From the NCBI GenBank assembly GCA_964473465.1, contig CAYYPE010000012.1:30177-94176 (forward strand): DNA of 64,000 bases. Reading direction: 5' to 3'. The translations under genes and the position numbers were made by a program. The notes below the pieces were generated by a model that ran no database searches, had not been told where the DNA came from, and saw only the letters and a program-made list of their open reading frames with translations. Shown here piece after piece: positions 44,944 to 54,707 of this stretch; position 1 is the stretch's first letter; each line of letters begins with the position of its first letter. The DNA comes from CALHRB01 sp964473465. GTDB lineage: Bacteria > Bacteroidota > Ignavibacteria > Kapaibacteriales > UBA2268.

Positions 44944-45765
44944 TTATTTCATCCTTAAATTAAATGCTAACCTTAATTCCAGAAGAAATCTCCATGCACC
45001 GATTTTAAAATTCTCTCCTCTTTCGGAAATATTACTAAGTGGGAGAGAATATTGTAATACCGGGCTCAAGAAAAGATTTTCCTCTAATGCAATGTTAAAA
45101 CCCAACATCGGATCTAACGATATTTGAAAGGAATTAGTCTGCGGAAAATCACCCTCCTCAATAATAGTCGAGATCCCATTTTCGCTGTCAAGTTTAATAG
45201 ATACAATTTCGCCCGATGATAACCTTGCAGTTTTTTGGATTAGTTCCTTTTCGTGTTTAATTTTATTATTTAGAACGAAAGAGCCTGAAAATCCAAGCTT
45301 AATAAACATAAATTCTGCCAGATTCCATTTTATGTATGGCATAAGAGTTAGATATGAAAAATCAGCATTGGCTTTTTGTTTGAATTTGATAGGTGCGGAT
45401 TCCGGCTTCCCTGTTATAATTGATTGAAGCTGAACATCTTCAATTATTTGATATTCACTATAAATATCACGATTAGTATAAATCAAGGCTGCTCCCCACA
45501 TAAATCGAGGTGTGAAATCCATTTCGTAAAGGGCACCAATTGTATATCCAAATTTTGTTCCATTAATAAATTCAGGGCAATCACATTCTGTTCGGAAATT
45601 TCCACTCATGAAATTCTGACCAAGCCCAAAAAGAAGACCGATTTCCTTTTGATTTCTCATTTTTTCTGGATCAAGCGGAGTGGCAAAATCCTGAGATAAT
45701 AGTTTAGTTGTGGTTATTATTAAAACCAAAAAAAATGTTAAATTACTTTTTTTTAATATTTGCAT
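44944..45765 (-). CDS. Outer-membrane beta-barrel protein (PorT-like)
   Basis: 273-residue exported protein. The signal peptide is LTFFLVLIITTTKLLS. About eight to ten amphipathic strands follow (KEIGLLFGLGQNFMSGNF, FGYTIGALYEMDFTPRFMWGAALIY, YLTLMPYIKWNLAEFMFIKLGFSGSF, LGFNIALEENLFLSPVLQYSLP, FLLELRLAFNLRMK), as in the PorT/OMP_b-brl_2 families. The barrel size fits 8 strands with long loops. It precedes nuoD by 75 bp on the same strand, but functional linkage is not evident. Function is unknown. Confidence 0.72.
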   Translation of the reverse strand: MQILKKSNLTFFLVLIITTTKLLSQDFATPLDPEKMRNQKEIGLLFGLGQNFMSGNFRTECDCPEFINGTKFGYTIGALYEMDFTPRFMWGAALIYTNRDIYSEYQIIEDVQLQSIITGKPESAPIKFKQKANADFSYLTLMPYIKWNLAEFMFIKLGFSGSFVLNNKIKHEKELIQKTARLSSGEIVSIKLDSENGISTIIEEGDFPQTNSFQISLDPMLGFNIALEENLFLSPVLQYSLPLSNISERGENFKIGAWRFLLELRLAFNLRMK

Positions 45766-45822
45766 TTTTAAAACTCTTTTTATTGTAATATAGTAATCAT
45801 TTTATATAGTTCCAATTTTATT

Positions 45823-47205
45823 ATGGAAGATAATCAAGAAAACTTAGTAATCAATGACGAAACAAAGGGAATTTTTAATGGAGCAAGAGCGGCAGCTATT
45901 AGAATTTTGAGTAGGTTCGAGCGGAGCGATTCTTATATTGACAAGCTATTGGACTATGAACTTAGAACCGGAAACCTTAATGAGTTCGATAAAAATTTAT
46001 TAACAGAATTAGTTAATGGGGTTATCAGGTGGAAATTGAAATTGGATTGGATACTTGTTGGGTTTTATCATGGCGATTTCCTGAAATGCCTTAATCTGGT
46101 TAAGAATGCTATGCGTGTTGCTCTGTATCAAATTCTAAATTTAGATAGAATTCCTGTTCCGGCTGCAATTAATGACTCAGTCGAAATTGTAAAAAGAATT
46201 CAGGGGGAAAAAACAGCAGGAATTGTCAATGGTGTTCTGCGTAATATAGCAAGAAATCTCGATAATGTTCGCTATCCTGTTAAAGAGGAAGACCCTATTT
46301 ACTACCTTTCAGTAATGTATTCTCATCCGAGATGGATGGTTAAAAGGTGGGTTGATCGTTACGGCGAAAATGAAGCAGAAAAATTACTATTCACTAATAA
46401 CAGAAAGCCATATTTAACATTAAGGGTAAATAAGACTAAAACTACAACTGAGGATGTAATCAATTTTTTGAGAAATAAAAATTTTTCTTTTTTCGTTTCC
46501 CCCTACCTAAAAGATTCAATTGTAGTAAGAACGCCAAGAATTGATATTACAAGCCTTGAAATTTTCATTGATGGATGGGTTACCCCTCAAGATACCAGTG
46601 CCAGCCTTGCGGCTTTACTTGCACAACCCAAACCGGGAAATCAAATTATAGACCTATGTGCTGCTCCCGGCGGTAAGTCATTTTATCTGGCAGAATTAAT
46701 GAATAACGAAGGCGAAATTATTGCTGTTGATCAGTATAAATCTAAATTAAGATTCATCGAGGAAGGTGCTCAAAGGCTTGGCATAAATTGTATTAAAACT
46801 ATTAATGACGATGCGAGAATTATGAAATCTGATAAGCAGTTTGATATTGTCTTTGCTGATGTTCCTTGCTCCGGATTGGGAACTATTGCAAAGAAACCTG
46901 ACATAAAATGGAAACGTGAAAGAGAAGATATTTACCTGCTTGTCGATACACAACGCAGAATTCTTGAATCGGGTGCTGAGATGGTCAAACCCGGTGGTGC
47001 TCTGATTTATTCAACCTGCACAATAGAGCCCGAAGAAAATCAGGATAACATTAGCTGGTTTCTCGAGAAATTCCCTGAATTTACAATAGATCCGGCAGAG
47101 AATTACTTACCTCCTCAGGTCTGTAAAGATGGATTTATGCAGATATTTCCTCATATTCATAACACTGATGGAGCATTTGCAGCAAGGTTACTGAAAAAAG
47201 CCTAA
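45823..47205 (+). CDS. rsmB: 16S rRNA (cytosine-967-C5)-methyltransferase
   Basis: 460-residue rRNA methyltransferase forming m5C967. An N-terminal NusB-like RNA-binding domain (about 20-160: ARAAAIRILSRFERSDSYIDKLLDY, VNGVLRNIARN) precedes a Rossmann domain with IIDLCAAPGGKSFYLAELM (SAM binding). The two m5C cysteines are in DVPCSGLGTIAKKPDIKWKR (motif IV) and YSTCTIEPEENQ (motif VI), both intact. Length fits RsmB/Sun. The stop overlaps the convergent subtilase stop by 4 bp. Confidence 0.94.
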   Translation: MEDNQENLVINDETKGIFNGARAAAIRILSRFERSDSYIDKLLDYELRTGNLNEFDKNLLTELVNGVIRWKLKLDWILVGFYHGDFLKCLNLVKNAMRVALYQILNLDRIPVPAAINDSVEIVKRIQGEKTAGIVNGVLRNIARNLDNVRYPVKEEDPIYYLSVMYSHPRWMVKRWVDRYGENEAEKLLFTNNRKPYLTLRVNKTKTTTEDVINFLRNKNFSFFVSPYLKDSIVVRTPRIDITSLEIFIDGWVTPQDTSASLAALLAQPKPGNQIIDLCAAPGGKSFYLAELMNNEGEIIAVDQYKSKLRFIEEGAQRLGINCIKTINDDARIMKSDKQFDIVFADVPCSGLGTIAKKPDIKWKREREDIYLLVDTQRRILESGAEMVKPGGALIYSTCTIEPEENQDNISWFLEKFPEFTIDPAENYLPPQVCKDGFMQIFPHIHNTDGAFAARLLKKA

Positions 47206-50075
47206 TAAATTACAAATCCAGAGACCTGTTTCTTATTTTTGGTCTGAAATTGCAAATAATAGACTCCGGCAGAAAGCTTGGTGGAGAGAAGTCTTGCTTT
47301 ATATCTACCTATCGTTTTAGGCTCCTCTTTCAATAAATCTAAGCTCTTTCTACCGAGAACATCATAAATTGTCATTGTAACATTTGTGTTTTCTAATATA
47401 GTATAGGATATAGTCAATTCACCAGAAGTAAGAGGATTTGGGTAAATTGATGAAATTTCATCTCCTGAGGGCAATGGTGAGTAATTACCATTTATCAGAT
47501 TATATCTGTTTGCAGTTTTGTAAGATTCCTGAGAGGCTGTTATCAGTTCATCGTAAGAAAAGCCTGCAAAAATGCTAAATGCCAATCTTACAGTATCTCC
47601 AGCAAATAATTTAATTGGTCCTGCAGAAATAATTTGTGAAACATCGGTTACTCTCGATTTCAATCTTGATAAACCACTACTTAGTGTTTTCCATTTCTCA
47701 CTTATTGTAAAACCATCGTAAACCCCGGGATTATCTTCTGTATTTCCATCATTATCAAGAGCAAAATAGTTCACGGGATAAGGTGACAGAAGTCTTACTC
47801 CGGTCATTGGCAGAGTTGAATCATTAATATTCTTCACGTAGCCAAATTGATATTGCTTATCATAATCTGCAATATTATCACTTCCCGAAGGTCCAATATC
47901 CCAATCAAAATAAAATCCAAAATAAAGAGAGTCAAATGCTTTGTCGGAAATGTTTGTAATGTCATAAACTGATAAAATGTAGTTTCTGTTCTTGTCATCG
48001 TCAAACTGATAAACCTTCTGGGAGATATTAACACCACAATGCAAATCGAATGGAGTATCTTTGAATTCGGTTGCTGCTTCAGTTTTTGCTATAGCTCCTG
48101 GAGATTTAACTTTTAGAACATTTGTTGTAATGAAAGCATTGTTTTTTCTGGATTGGTCATAGCCCCTCGCAACATCAGAAACAGTCGAATCATTGATACC
48201 AACCATCAAAGCTCCCTCAAAAAGAAGATTATGGCTGTCTTTGTAGCTGAAACCATCTCCCTGTAAATTCTTTGGATAGTCATTATAAGCAATATTACCA
48301 ACGCTGTTTATTGTTACAGAAATATCATTTCCACGAATAGTTCTGAATGAGGGATTGACTGTCAAACTTAATATTTCTCTATTGATAATTTCTTTGCTAT
48401 CCCTGATTGTGAGGGCAATATCGAGTTGGTAATCTATGGGTAAGGATTCGGGTATTCGAAAGCTGAATGGGGTTGGAGTAGCAATCTCATATCCAACAGA
48501 CATATCCCCGATGAAAAAATCAGATTTAGAAAATGTCGGACTATAAGGTGAATCCGACGATGCTAATACTTTTACTCCCGTTAAAGAATCAAGAACATTC
48601 TGGAAAGACGCAGTCAAATTAATTTTTTCTCCGGGATCGAAAACTCCGTCTTTATTTTCATCCTCGAATTTATAATTGGTAAGAATTACGGATTTGGCAC
48701 TATCTTTTGATAAAGCATTAAAAGCGTTGACCCTGCCTTTGCCTATCATTCCAACATAATTTAGATTTAAAGTATCAATATTTGTGCTTGTTACTTTGAG
48801 ATGTTCAATAATTTGTGTGTTGGTATAATTCTTTTTTTTAGCTCTTAGAAGGCTAGCTACGCCAGCAGTAATCGGGGAAGCAAAAGATGTTCCGTCAAGA
48901 TAATTATAATCATTATTAGGAACAGATGAAAGTATTGCTACTCCTGGTGCTGCAATATCGACGCTTTGATCATAGTTTGAAAAATATGCCTTTTTATCCC
49001 TTCTGTCAACCGCAGCAACAGACATTACACCATCGTAAGAAGCAGGATAAAAGGGGGTTTTCGAACCATTATTGCCGGCAGCTGCAACAATGACAACGCC
49101 CGATTTTACAACAGTATTTATAATTTCAGCTTCTGCCTGTCCTTTGCTTCCAGAACCCCATGAACAATTAACTACGTCAGCACCAACTCCTGCAGCATAT
49201 AATATAGCTTCATAGCCATTTTCAATAGAAGTGCTTAAAGGATTATCACTGCCTATTTTGACCGGAATCAATTTCACTTTATTGGCAATTCCAGCAATAC
49301 CAATACCATTATTAATTGAAGCTCCGATTATTCCCGCAACATGTGTGCCGTGAATATGCCCGGGTTTTGGATCGTTATCCTGACCGATACTATCTGAACT
49401 CACAAAGTCCCATCCTCGCCAGTCGTCAATAAATCCATTATCATCATCATCAATATTGTTGCTCCTTTTGTCCCTTCCCAAACTATCTAAACCAATTTCA
49501 CCGGGATTATTAAATATATTTTCGGCTAAATCTTCATGATCATAGTCTATTCCTGTATCAATTATTCCAACGTTAATTTCCTTTGTTGTATCTGAATAAC
49601 TCCATGCATCGAAAACCTTTATAGTATCAAGGTAATATTGCTCGAAAACAAGTGCATCGTTCGGAACAGTTACAAGTTTATGAATAGGAAATGGTTCAGC
49701 ATATTCGATGAAATCAAAAGAAGAAATTTTTTGGGCGGCTATGATCGGATTAATCTCTTTTTCGTAAACAATATAAGCTATTCGCCTTAGATTTTCAATT
49801 TCTCCTATTTCCGGATAAATGAAATTATTTTTTTGAAATTTTTTTTCGAATAATTTTAAAACTTCATCTCTGACATAAGGATTTATTGAATGATTTCCTA
49901 AAAGGTCTTCAAATTCCTTAATATAACTTTTACGATTTTTATTAATCCATTGGTTATAAGCATCACTTTTTGATTTGAATTTAATTATAATTTTATTATT
50001 ATAATATTCATCATTTGCAATGGCGGAAGTTATTGCTATTAATAAAGTTATAATATAAAGAAATAGCGATTTCAT
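47202..50075 (-). CDS. Subtilisin-like S8 peptidase with T9SS sorting domain
   Basis: 957-residue secreted serine protease. A signal peptide (1-20) and an I9-like propeptide region (about 25-135) come first. The S8 domain holds Asp173 (IIDTGIDYDHEDL), His242 (HGTHVAGI), oxyanion Asn335 (AAAGNNG) and Ser397 (GTSFASP). A dockerin-like or calcium-loop insert lies before His (DDDDNGFIDDWRGWDF), and another at FEDENKDGVFDPGEKI. Beta domains and a sorting domain (SSIYPNPLTSG...SAGVYYLQFQTK) follow. It starts 2 bp after the small Cys protein, so it appears to lie in the hslVU transcription unit, an unexpected place for an extracellular protease. Confidence 0.93.
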   Translation of the reverse strand: MKSLFLYIITLLIAITSAIANDEYYNNKIIIKFKSKSDAYNQWINKNRKSYIKEFEDLLGNHSINPYVRDEVLKLFEKKFQKNNFIYPEIGEIENLRRIAYIVYEKEINPIIAAQKISSFDFIEYAEPFPIHKLVTVPNDALVFEQYYLDTIKVFDAWSYSDTTKEINVGIIDTGIDYDHEDLAENIFNNPGEIGLDSLGRDKRSNNIDDDDNGFIDDWRGWDFVSSDSIGQDNDPKPGHIHGTHVAGIIGASINNGIGIAGIANKVKLIPVKIGSDNPLSTSIENGYEAILYAAGVGADVVNCSWGSGSKGQAEAEIINTVVKSGVVIVAAAGNNGSKTPFYPASYDGVMSVAAVDRRDKKAYFSNYDQSVDIAAPGVAILSSVPNNDYNYLDGTSFASPITAGVASLLRAKKKNYTNTQIIEHLKVTSTNIDTLNLNYVGMIGKGRVNAFNALSKDSAKSVILTNYKFEDENKDGVFDPGEKINLTASFQNVLDSLTGVKVLASSDSPYSPTFSKSDFFIGDMSVGYEIATPTPFSFRIPESLPIDYQLDIALTIRDSKEIINREILSLTVNPSFRTIRGNDISVTINSVGNIAYNDYPKNLQGDGFSYKDSHNLLFEGALMVGINDSTVSDVARGYDQSRKNNAFITTNVLKVKSPGAIAKTEAATEFKDTPFDLHCGVNISQKVYQFDDDKNRNYILSVYDITNISDKAFDSLYFGFYFDWDIGPSGSDNIADYDKQYQFGYVKNINDSTLPMTGVRLLSPYPVNYFALDNDGNTEDNPGVYDGFTISEKWKTLSSGLSRLKSRVTDVSQIISAGPIKLFAGDTVRLAFSIFAGFSYDELITASQESYKTANRYNLINGNYSPLPSGDEISSIYPNPLTSGELTISYTILENTNVTMTIYDVLGRKSLDLLKEEPKTIGRYKARLLSTKLSAGVYYLQFQTKNKKQVSGFVIY

Positions 50076-50077
50076 AT

Positions 50078-50317
50078 TCAGATAATATTGAAATTTTTGC
50101 CTTGATTTTTATTTTTTTGTTTCTCGAATTCAATTATTCCAAGCTGAATTCTTCCTTGATAAAAATGTGGAGCAGGCCTTCCGCATTTACCAAATCCATT
50201 ACTATTTGGTTGACATAACCTGAAACACCATGGAGAACGGTTTTTGGTCATTGAGCAGCCAAGATATGTATAATTAGGCAGAGATCGTTTTCTTACAACA
50301 GTGTTAATTATCTTCAT
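50078..50317 (-). CDS. Small cysteine-containing protein, unknown
   Basis: 79-residue protein without a signal peptide. Four Cys sit in LGCSMTKNRSPWCFRLCQPN and FGKCGRP (spacing CX8CX3CX9C by eye), suggesting a small zinc or iron-sulfur site. The gene starts 4 bp after the hslU stop and ends 2 bp before the subtilase start; this tight packing supports its being real and co-translated. I know no family for it. Confidence 0.55.
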   Translation of the reverse strand: MKIINTVVRKRSLPNYTYLGCSMTKNRSPWCFRLCQPNSNGFGKCGRPAPHFYQGRIQLGIIEFEKQKNKNQGKNFNII

Positions 50318-50321
50318 ATTA

Positions 50322-51761
50322 TCAAAGAATAAATTTGCTTAAATCTGTATTTTTCGATATATCTTTAAGTTTGGCATCAACAATTTCAGAAGTGATTTGT
50401 ATGTTTTTTTCAGTAATATTGTCTGGAGTATTGAAAAGAAAATCCTCGAGCAGAGTTGTAAGGATAGTATGCAATCTTCTTGCTCCAATATTAGTAACAT
50501 CATCATTGACCTGTGCAGCAATTGCAGCGATTCTCTTGATTGCTCCCTCATCAAATTCAAGATTAATTCCCTCGGATTCCATAAGTGCCTGATATTGTTT
50601 TATAAGGGCATTTTCGGGAAGTGTAAGAATTTTAACAAAGTCTTCCTCGGTTAAGCTCTTCAACTCAACTCTGATAGGAAATCTTCCCTGAAGTTCTGGA
50701 ATTAAATCCGATGGCTTGGAAACGTGAAATGCACCCGAAGCAATAAAAAGAACATGCTCGGATTTAATTGGTCCGTATTTAGTATTAACAGTTGTTCCTT
50801 CGACTAAAGGCAAAAGATCTCTCTGTACTCCTTCTCTTGATACATCTGGACCAGAAGTGCTATTTGACCTTGAAGCAATTTTATCAATTTCATCAATGAA
50901 TATAATACCATTATGCTCTGCGAGATATATAGCTTCTTTAATGACTGAATCCATATCAATTAGTTTTTCGGCTTCTTCCTTCTCAAGAAGTTTAAGGGCT
51001 TCAGCAACTGTCATTTTTTTCTTTTTGCTCTTCTTCGGGAGAATATTACCAAATAAATCCTGCAAATTCATTCCCATCTCATCAAGACCAATTGGACCAA
51101 GAATCTGCATAGAAGGTATCTGGTCAACCATTGTTTCTAACTCGACCATTCTGTCGTTCAAGTCGCCGTTCCTAAGCATCTGTCTGAATTTATCTCTTGT
51201 TCGGGTGTTATCCTCAATTTCATCATCGGTAATTGTATCGAACGATGGACCTCTTTTAACAGGTGGAACAAGAATGTCAAGAATTCTGTTTTCGGCTGCT
51301 ATCTTGGCTTCTTTTCTTTTTTCTTCAGTTTTTTCCTCACGAACCATAGCAACCGAACGCTCTATTAAATCCCTGACCATTGAATCAACGTCACGTCCAA
51401 CATAACCGACTTCAGTGAATTTTGTTGCCTCAACCTTAACGAAAGGGGCATTGGCTAATCTTGCGAGTCGTCTGGCGATTTCGGTTTTTCCAACTCCCGT
51501 TGGTCCAATAAGTATGATATTATTAGGCATGATTTCATCTCTAAGTTCAGATTTAACCATCTGACGTCTCCACCTGTTCCTCAGAGCAATAGCAACAGCT
51601 TTTTTGGCTGCGTCCTGTCCGATTATATATTTATCAAGCTCTGTAACAATTTGGCGAGGTGTAAGTTGTTCTGCCATAGATATCTGCTTTTTTACAAAAT
51701 TTACAATTATTTCTTTATCTGTCTCATTTAGTTTAAAAGTTTCGCTATTATCCATAATCAT
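50322..51761 (-). CDS. hslU: ATP-dependent protease ATPase subunit HslU
   Basis: 479-residue AAA+ unfoldase of the HslUV protease. Motifs are LTPRQIVTELDKYIIGQDAAKKAVAIAL, P-loop GPTGVGKTEIARRLA, the family segment KFTEVGYVGRDVDSMVRDL, Walker B GIIFIDEIDKIASR, and the C-terminal GARRLHTILTTLLEDFLF, which inserts into HslV. An I-domain of about 140 residues is present. HslU proteins usually begin near MAEQLTPRQ, so the ATG at 51677 is an alternative to 51761 or 51755; I keep the longer frame because neither start has a clear SD. It follows hslV by 39 bp. Confidence 0.95.
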   Translation of the reverse strand: MIMDNSETFKLNETDKEIIVNFVKKQISMAEQLTPRQIVTELDKYIIGQDAAKKAVAIALRNRWRRQMVKSELRDEIMPNNIILIGPTGVGKTEIARRLARLANAPFVKVEATKFTEVGYVGRDVDSMVRDLIERSVAMVREEKTEEKRKEAKIAAENRILDILVPPVKRGPSFDTITDDEIEDNTRTRDKFRQMLRNGDLNDRMVELETMVDQIPSMQILGPIGLDEMGMNLQDLFGNILPKKSKKKKMTVAEALKLLEKEEAEKLIDMDSVIKEAIYLAEHNGIIFIDEIDKIASRSNSTSGPDVSREGVQRDLLPLVEGTTVNTKYGPIKSEHVLFIASGAFHVSKPSDLIPELQGRFPIRVELKSLTEEDFVKILTLPENALIKQYQALMESEGINLEFDEGAIKRIAAIAAQVNDDVTNIGARRLHTILTTLLEDFLFNTPDNITEKNIQITSEIVDAKLKDISKNTDLSKFIL

Positions 51762-51800
51762 TCAATAAGTAAACAAAAATAATTTATTAAAAGTAAGATA

Positions 51801-52346
51801 TTATAATTCTTCGATAGATTGCTCTTTGTTGGTATATATACAGATGTCGGCAGCAATATTGAGTGATTCCTCAACAATTTCTCTTGCCGAAAGATTGCTA
51901 TGTTTCATCATAGCTCTTGCAGCAGAAAGAGCATAAGGACCACCTGAACCTATTGCAATTATATTATCATCCGGCTCTATTACATCGCCTATACCACTAA
52001 TTAGCAATGCTTTTGTTTTATCCATTACTATAAGCATTGCTTCGAGCCTTCTGAGGTAACGATCGGTTCGCCAGTCCTTTGCCAGATCTATCGCCGAACG
52101 ATAAAGATTGCCTCTGTGAGTTTCGAGCTTTTCTTCGAATCTTTGCAAAAGGGTAAAAGCATCGGCTGTGGCTCCAGCAAATCCAGCTAAAATGGAATCA
52201 TTGTATAATTTTCTCACTTTTCTTGCGGAATGTTTCATTATTGTGTTACCGTAAGAAACCTGCCCGTCTGAGCCGAGAACAGCTTTTCCATCTTTGATGA
52301 CTCCAACAACTGTTGTTCCATGAAAATCAATTATTTTATTCTTCAT
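51801..52346 (-). CDS. hslV: ATP-dependent protease proteolytic subunit HslV
   Basis: 181-residue N-terminal-threonine peptidase of the proteasome fold. A 10-residue propeptide ends at Gly10; the mature enzyme would begin TTVVGVIKDGKAVLGSDGQV with catalytic Thr11. Lys and Ser of the family (ARKVRKLY) and the GSGGPYALSAARAM segment are present. HslV forms a double hexamer capped by HslU. First gene of the hslV-hslU-Cys protein-subtilase group. Confident. Confidence 0.96.
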   Translation of the reverse strand: MKNKIIDFHGTTVVGVIKDGKAVLGSDGQVSYGNTIMKHSARKVRKLYNDSILAGFAGATADAFTLLQRFEEKLETHRGNLYRSAIDLAKDWRTDRYLRRLEAMLIVMDKTKALLISGIGDVIEPDDNIIAIGSGGPYALSAARAMMKHSNLSAREIVEESLNIAADICIYTNKEQSIEEL

Positions 52347-52506
52347 ACTATCTTTTTTTTGTTTAAAAGTTATTTCAATGACTTTTTTGTAACTAATTAA
52401 TTGTTAATTTATTTCTATTGATTGAGTTAAAACTTTTTTTCTTGTATGTTTATTTTATTATTATTGTGAAATAAATTTTAATTTATTCTATTTTGAAGGA
52501 AGTATT

Positions 52507-53994
52507 ATGAAAATATATGCTTTTTTACTGATTTATCTGATTTTTCCCTTGATGCTGCTTTCAAAAACAATCACTGTTGGTTTTACTGGCGATTATACTG
52601 ATTTGACTGCTGCTCTTTCGAATGCAGTTCCCGGCGATACCGTCACGCTATTAAGTGAAAAACATATAGTAAATCAATACATTAAAAATATAAAAGGTTC
52701 TCCTGATAAATGGATAATTATAACATCCAATGCAGATAACCCTGCGATTTTCGAAGGGGGCAGCACAGCTTTTCAACTCTCTGATGCATCTTATCTGAAA
52801 ATAAGTAATATTATTTTTAATGGTCAAACAGGAAATGGATTAAATATTGATGATGGCGGTTCATACGACAGTCCGACTGAATATATTATTATTGAAAATT
52901 GTGCTTGGCTTAGAATGAATGCCACTGGTAACAATGATGAGCTCAAAATGAGTGGAGTTGATAATTTCGAAATCAGAAATTGTAAATTTATGAATGGTTC
53001 TGCCGGCGGGAGTATGATTGATATGGTAGGCTGTCATAATGGAAAAATATACGAAAATACATTCCAAAATGCAGGTTCCAATGCCATACAAGCAAAAGGT
53101 GGTTGCTCTCTAATTGATATTTACCAAAATTTATTTCAAAATGCCGGTCAAAGGTCAATCAATATTGGCGGCTCAACAGGTTTACAATTTTTTCGCCCAC
53201 CAGACGCAAAATATGAAGCCAGAGATATCAGAGTTTTCATCAACCAGTTTCGTGGCTCGGTAGCCCCGATAGCTTTTGTTGGAGCCATTAATTGTAGTGT
53301 TGTCAACAATTTACTGTTCATGCCGGAAAGATGGCTGGTTAGAATTCTTCAGGAAAACATTACTGATGGTTTTGCTCTTTGCAGCAATAATATTTTTGCG
53401 AACAATATCTGCTACTTTGATGATAATGCAAACAACGAAAGAGGCATAAATATCGGTTCAAACACTCTGCCCGCTACTTTTGACTTCTCCAATAATCTCT
53501 GGTTTAATACCCAAAATTCTAACTGGAATGGACCAAATCCTGCCGTCAATCATCAAAATACAATTCTCAATCAAGATCCTCAATTAATTGAATCTGATCT
53601 GGTTTTTAAAATTTCAGGAAATTCTCCTGCTGTTGGCAAAGGAGTTTTTTTTAACTTTATCAAGCATGACTATTTTGGGGAAAGCTATAATAACCCTCCG
53701 TCTATCGGTCCAAGCGAGGGAAATCCCCCCATTTCAGGGATTTTTGAATTGAGAAATAGTGATATTCAATACCACAATTTTTTGAGTTTAGCCGATTTTC
53801 AAAGATTTATAAGCAATCAGGATTTGGCTCAAATTCAATTAATAATTTATGACTTTTGTGGAAAGGAAAATATCAATTCAAATATAGATGAATTTATTTC
53901 CCAAAACTTGAATAATATTTCAAAAGGAATATATTTCTATTCCATTTCAAATGGTAGGGATTTAATAAAATCTGGAATGATAATAAATTTTTAA
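52507..53994 (+). CDS. Right-handed parallel beta-helix exported protein, probable T9SS cargo
   Basis: 495-residue secreted protein. A signal peptide (IYAFLLIYLIFPLMLLS) precedes about residues 30-400 of parallel beta-helix repeats (YLKISNIIFNGQTGNGLNID, EYIIIENCAWLRMNA, FEIRNCKFMNGSAGGSMID, GKIYENTFQNAGSNAIQAK, LIDIYQNLFQNAGQRSIN), as in pectate-lyase-like and polysaccharide-binding proteins. The C-terminal about 90 residues (IIYDFCGKEN, ISKGIYFYSISNGRDLIKSG) are a diverged type A sorting domain. GAAGGA stands 5 nt before the ATG. No obvious catalytic residues were identified. It may bind or cleave polysaccharide. Confidence 0.8.
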   Translation: MKIYAFLLIYLIFPLMLLSKTITVGFTGDYTDLTAALSNAVPGDTVTLLSEKHIVNQYIKNIKGSPDKWIIITSNADNPAIFEGGSTAFQLSDASYLKISNIIFNGQTGNGLNIDDGGSYDSPTEYIIIENCAWLRMNATGNNDELKMSGVDNFEIRNCKFMNGSAGGSMIDMVGCHNGKIYENTFQNAGSNAIQAKGGCSLIDIYQNLFQNAGQRSINIGGSTGLQFFRPPDAKYEARDIRVFINQFRGSVAPIAFVGAINCSVVNNLLFMPERWLVRILQENITDGFALCSNNIFANNICYFDDNANNERGINIGSNTLPATFDFSNNLWFNTQNSNWNGPNPAVNHQNTILNQDPQLIESDLVFKISGNSPAVGKGVFFNFIKHDYFGESYNNPPSIGPSEGNPPISGIFELRNSDIQYHNFLSLADFQRFISNQDLAQIQLIIYDFCGKENINSNIDEFISQNLNNISKGIYFYSISNGRDLIKSGMIINF

Positions 53995-54029
53995 TTTATC
54001 GTCTCTTTCTTTTTTTCAGGAGATACAAT

Positions 54030-54368
54030 ATGTTAAATAGATTAATTATTACTTTAGTATTGCTAATTTTTTCGAGTATAATTCTTCAGGCAGAAAATAC
54101 TCAGGAAATAAAAATCAAAACATCAGCACAATGTGAACAATGCAAGGAAAGAATAGAAAAAGCCCTTAACAAAAGCAAGGGGATTTTGAAGGCTGAACTT
54201 GACCTCGAGACAAAAGAAGCCATAGTTTTATTCGATTCTGAACAGACAGATGCACAAAAAATTCGTCAGATTATTTCCAAAACCGGTTACGATGCTGATG
54301 ATGTTCCTGCAAACAAAAAAGCTTATAATAAATTACCACAATGTTGCAAAAAAGACGGACACGATTGA
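54030..54368 (+). CDS. Exported heavy-metal-associated (HMA) domain protein
   Basis: 112-residue periplasmic protein. A signal peptide (LIITLVLLIFSSIILQA) is followed by an HMA fold with CEQC (about residues 35-38) in QCEQCKERIEKAL, where two Cys bind Cu, Hg or similar soft metals. A C-terminal tail LPQCCKKDGHD adds a CC pair and His. AGGAG lies before the ATG. The stop codon abuts the ATG of the next gene with no gap, so the two are coupled. It could be a metallochaperone or mercury/copper scavenger. Confidence 0.85.
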   Translation: MLNRLIITLVLLIFSSIILQAENTQEIKIKTSAQCEQCKERIEKALNKSKGILKAELDLETKEAIVLFDSEQTDAQKIRQIISKTGYDADDVPANKKAYNKLPQCCKKDGHD

Positions 54369-54680
54369 ATGCAAACAAAAATAATTCTTGAATTCCAACA
54401 TTTTCACGGATGTCCGAATGGACCCAAACTATTAAATAACGTCAAAAAAGCCATTGAAGGCATGACTGATGTCGAATTGGTAGAAACCATTGTTGATACT
54501 GACGAAAAAGCCAAAAAATACAGATTTCGGGGCTCCCCAACATTGCTGATAAACGGCAATGATTTTGAAGGATTAGAGGCTCCCGAGAATCCATCTTTGA
54601 CTTGTCGCTTCTACCCAAAGGGTGTTCCTAATCCCGAATATATAAGATTGAAAATTACTGAAGCTAAAAAAAATGAATAA
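54369..54680 (+). CDS. Thioredoxin-fold protein with CxxG active site
   Basis: 103-residue cytosolic protein (no signal). It has a thioredoxin-like pattern: FQHFHGCPNGPKLL in the active-site position (CPNG instead of CxxC) and the cis-Pro loop RGSPTLLING. The second catalytic Cys is lost, leaving one at about residue 16; Cys81 (LTCRFY) is elsewhere. Such single-Cys forms can act as monothiol reductases or metal binders. Coupled to the HMA protein gene (TGAATG), suggesting a metal or redox pair. Confidence 0.75.
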   Translation: MQTKIILEFQHFHGCPNGPKLLNNVKKAIEGMTDVELVETIVDTDEKAKKYRFRGSPTLLINGNDFEGLEAPENPSLTCRFYPKGVPNPEYIRLKITEAKKNE

Positions 54681-54707
54681 GGGGCAAGAGAAATTACATT
54701 TTTTAGG

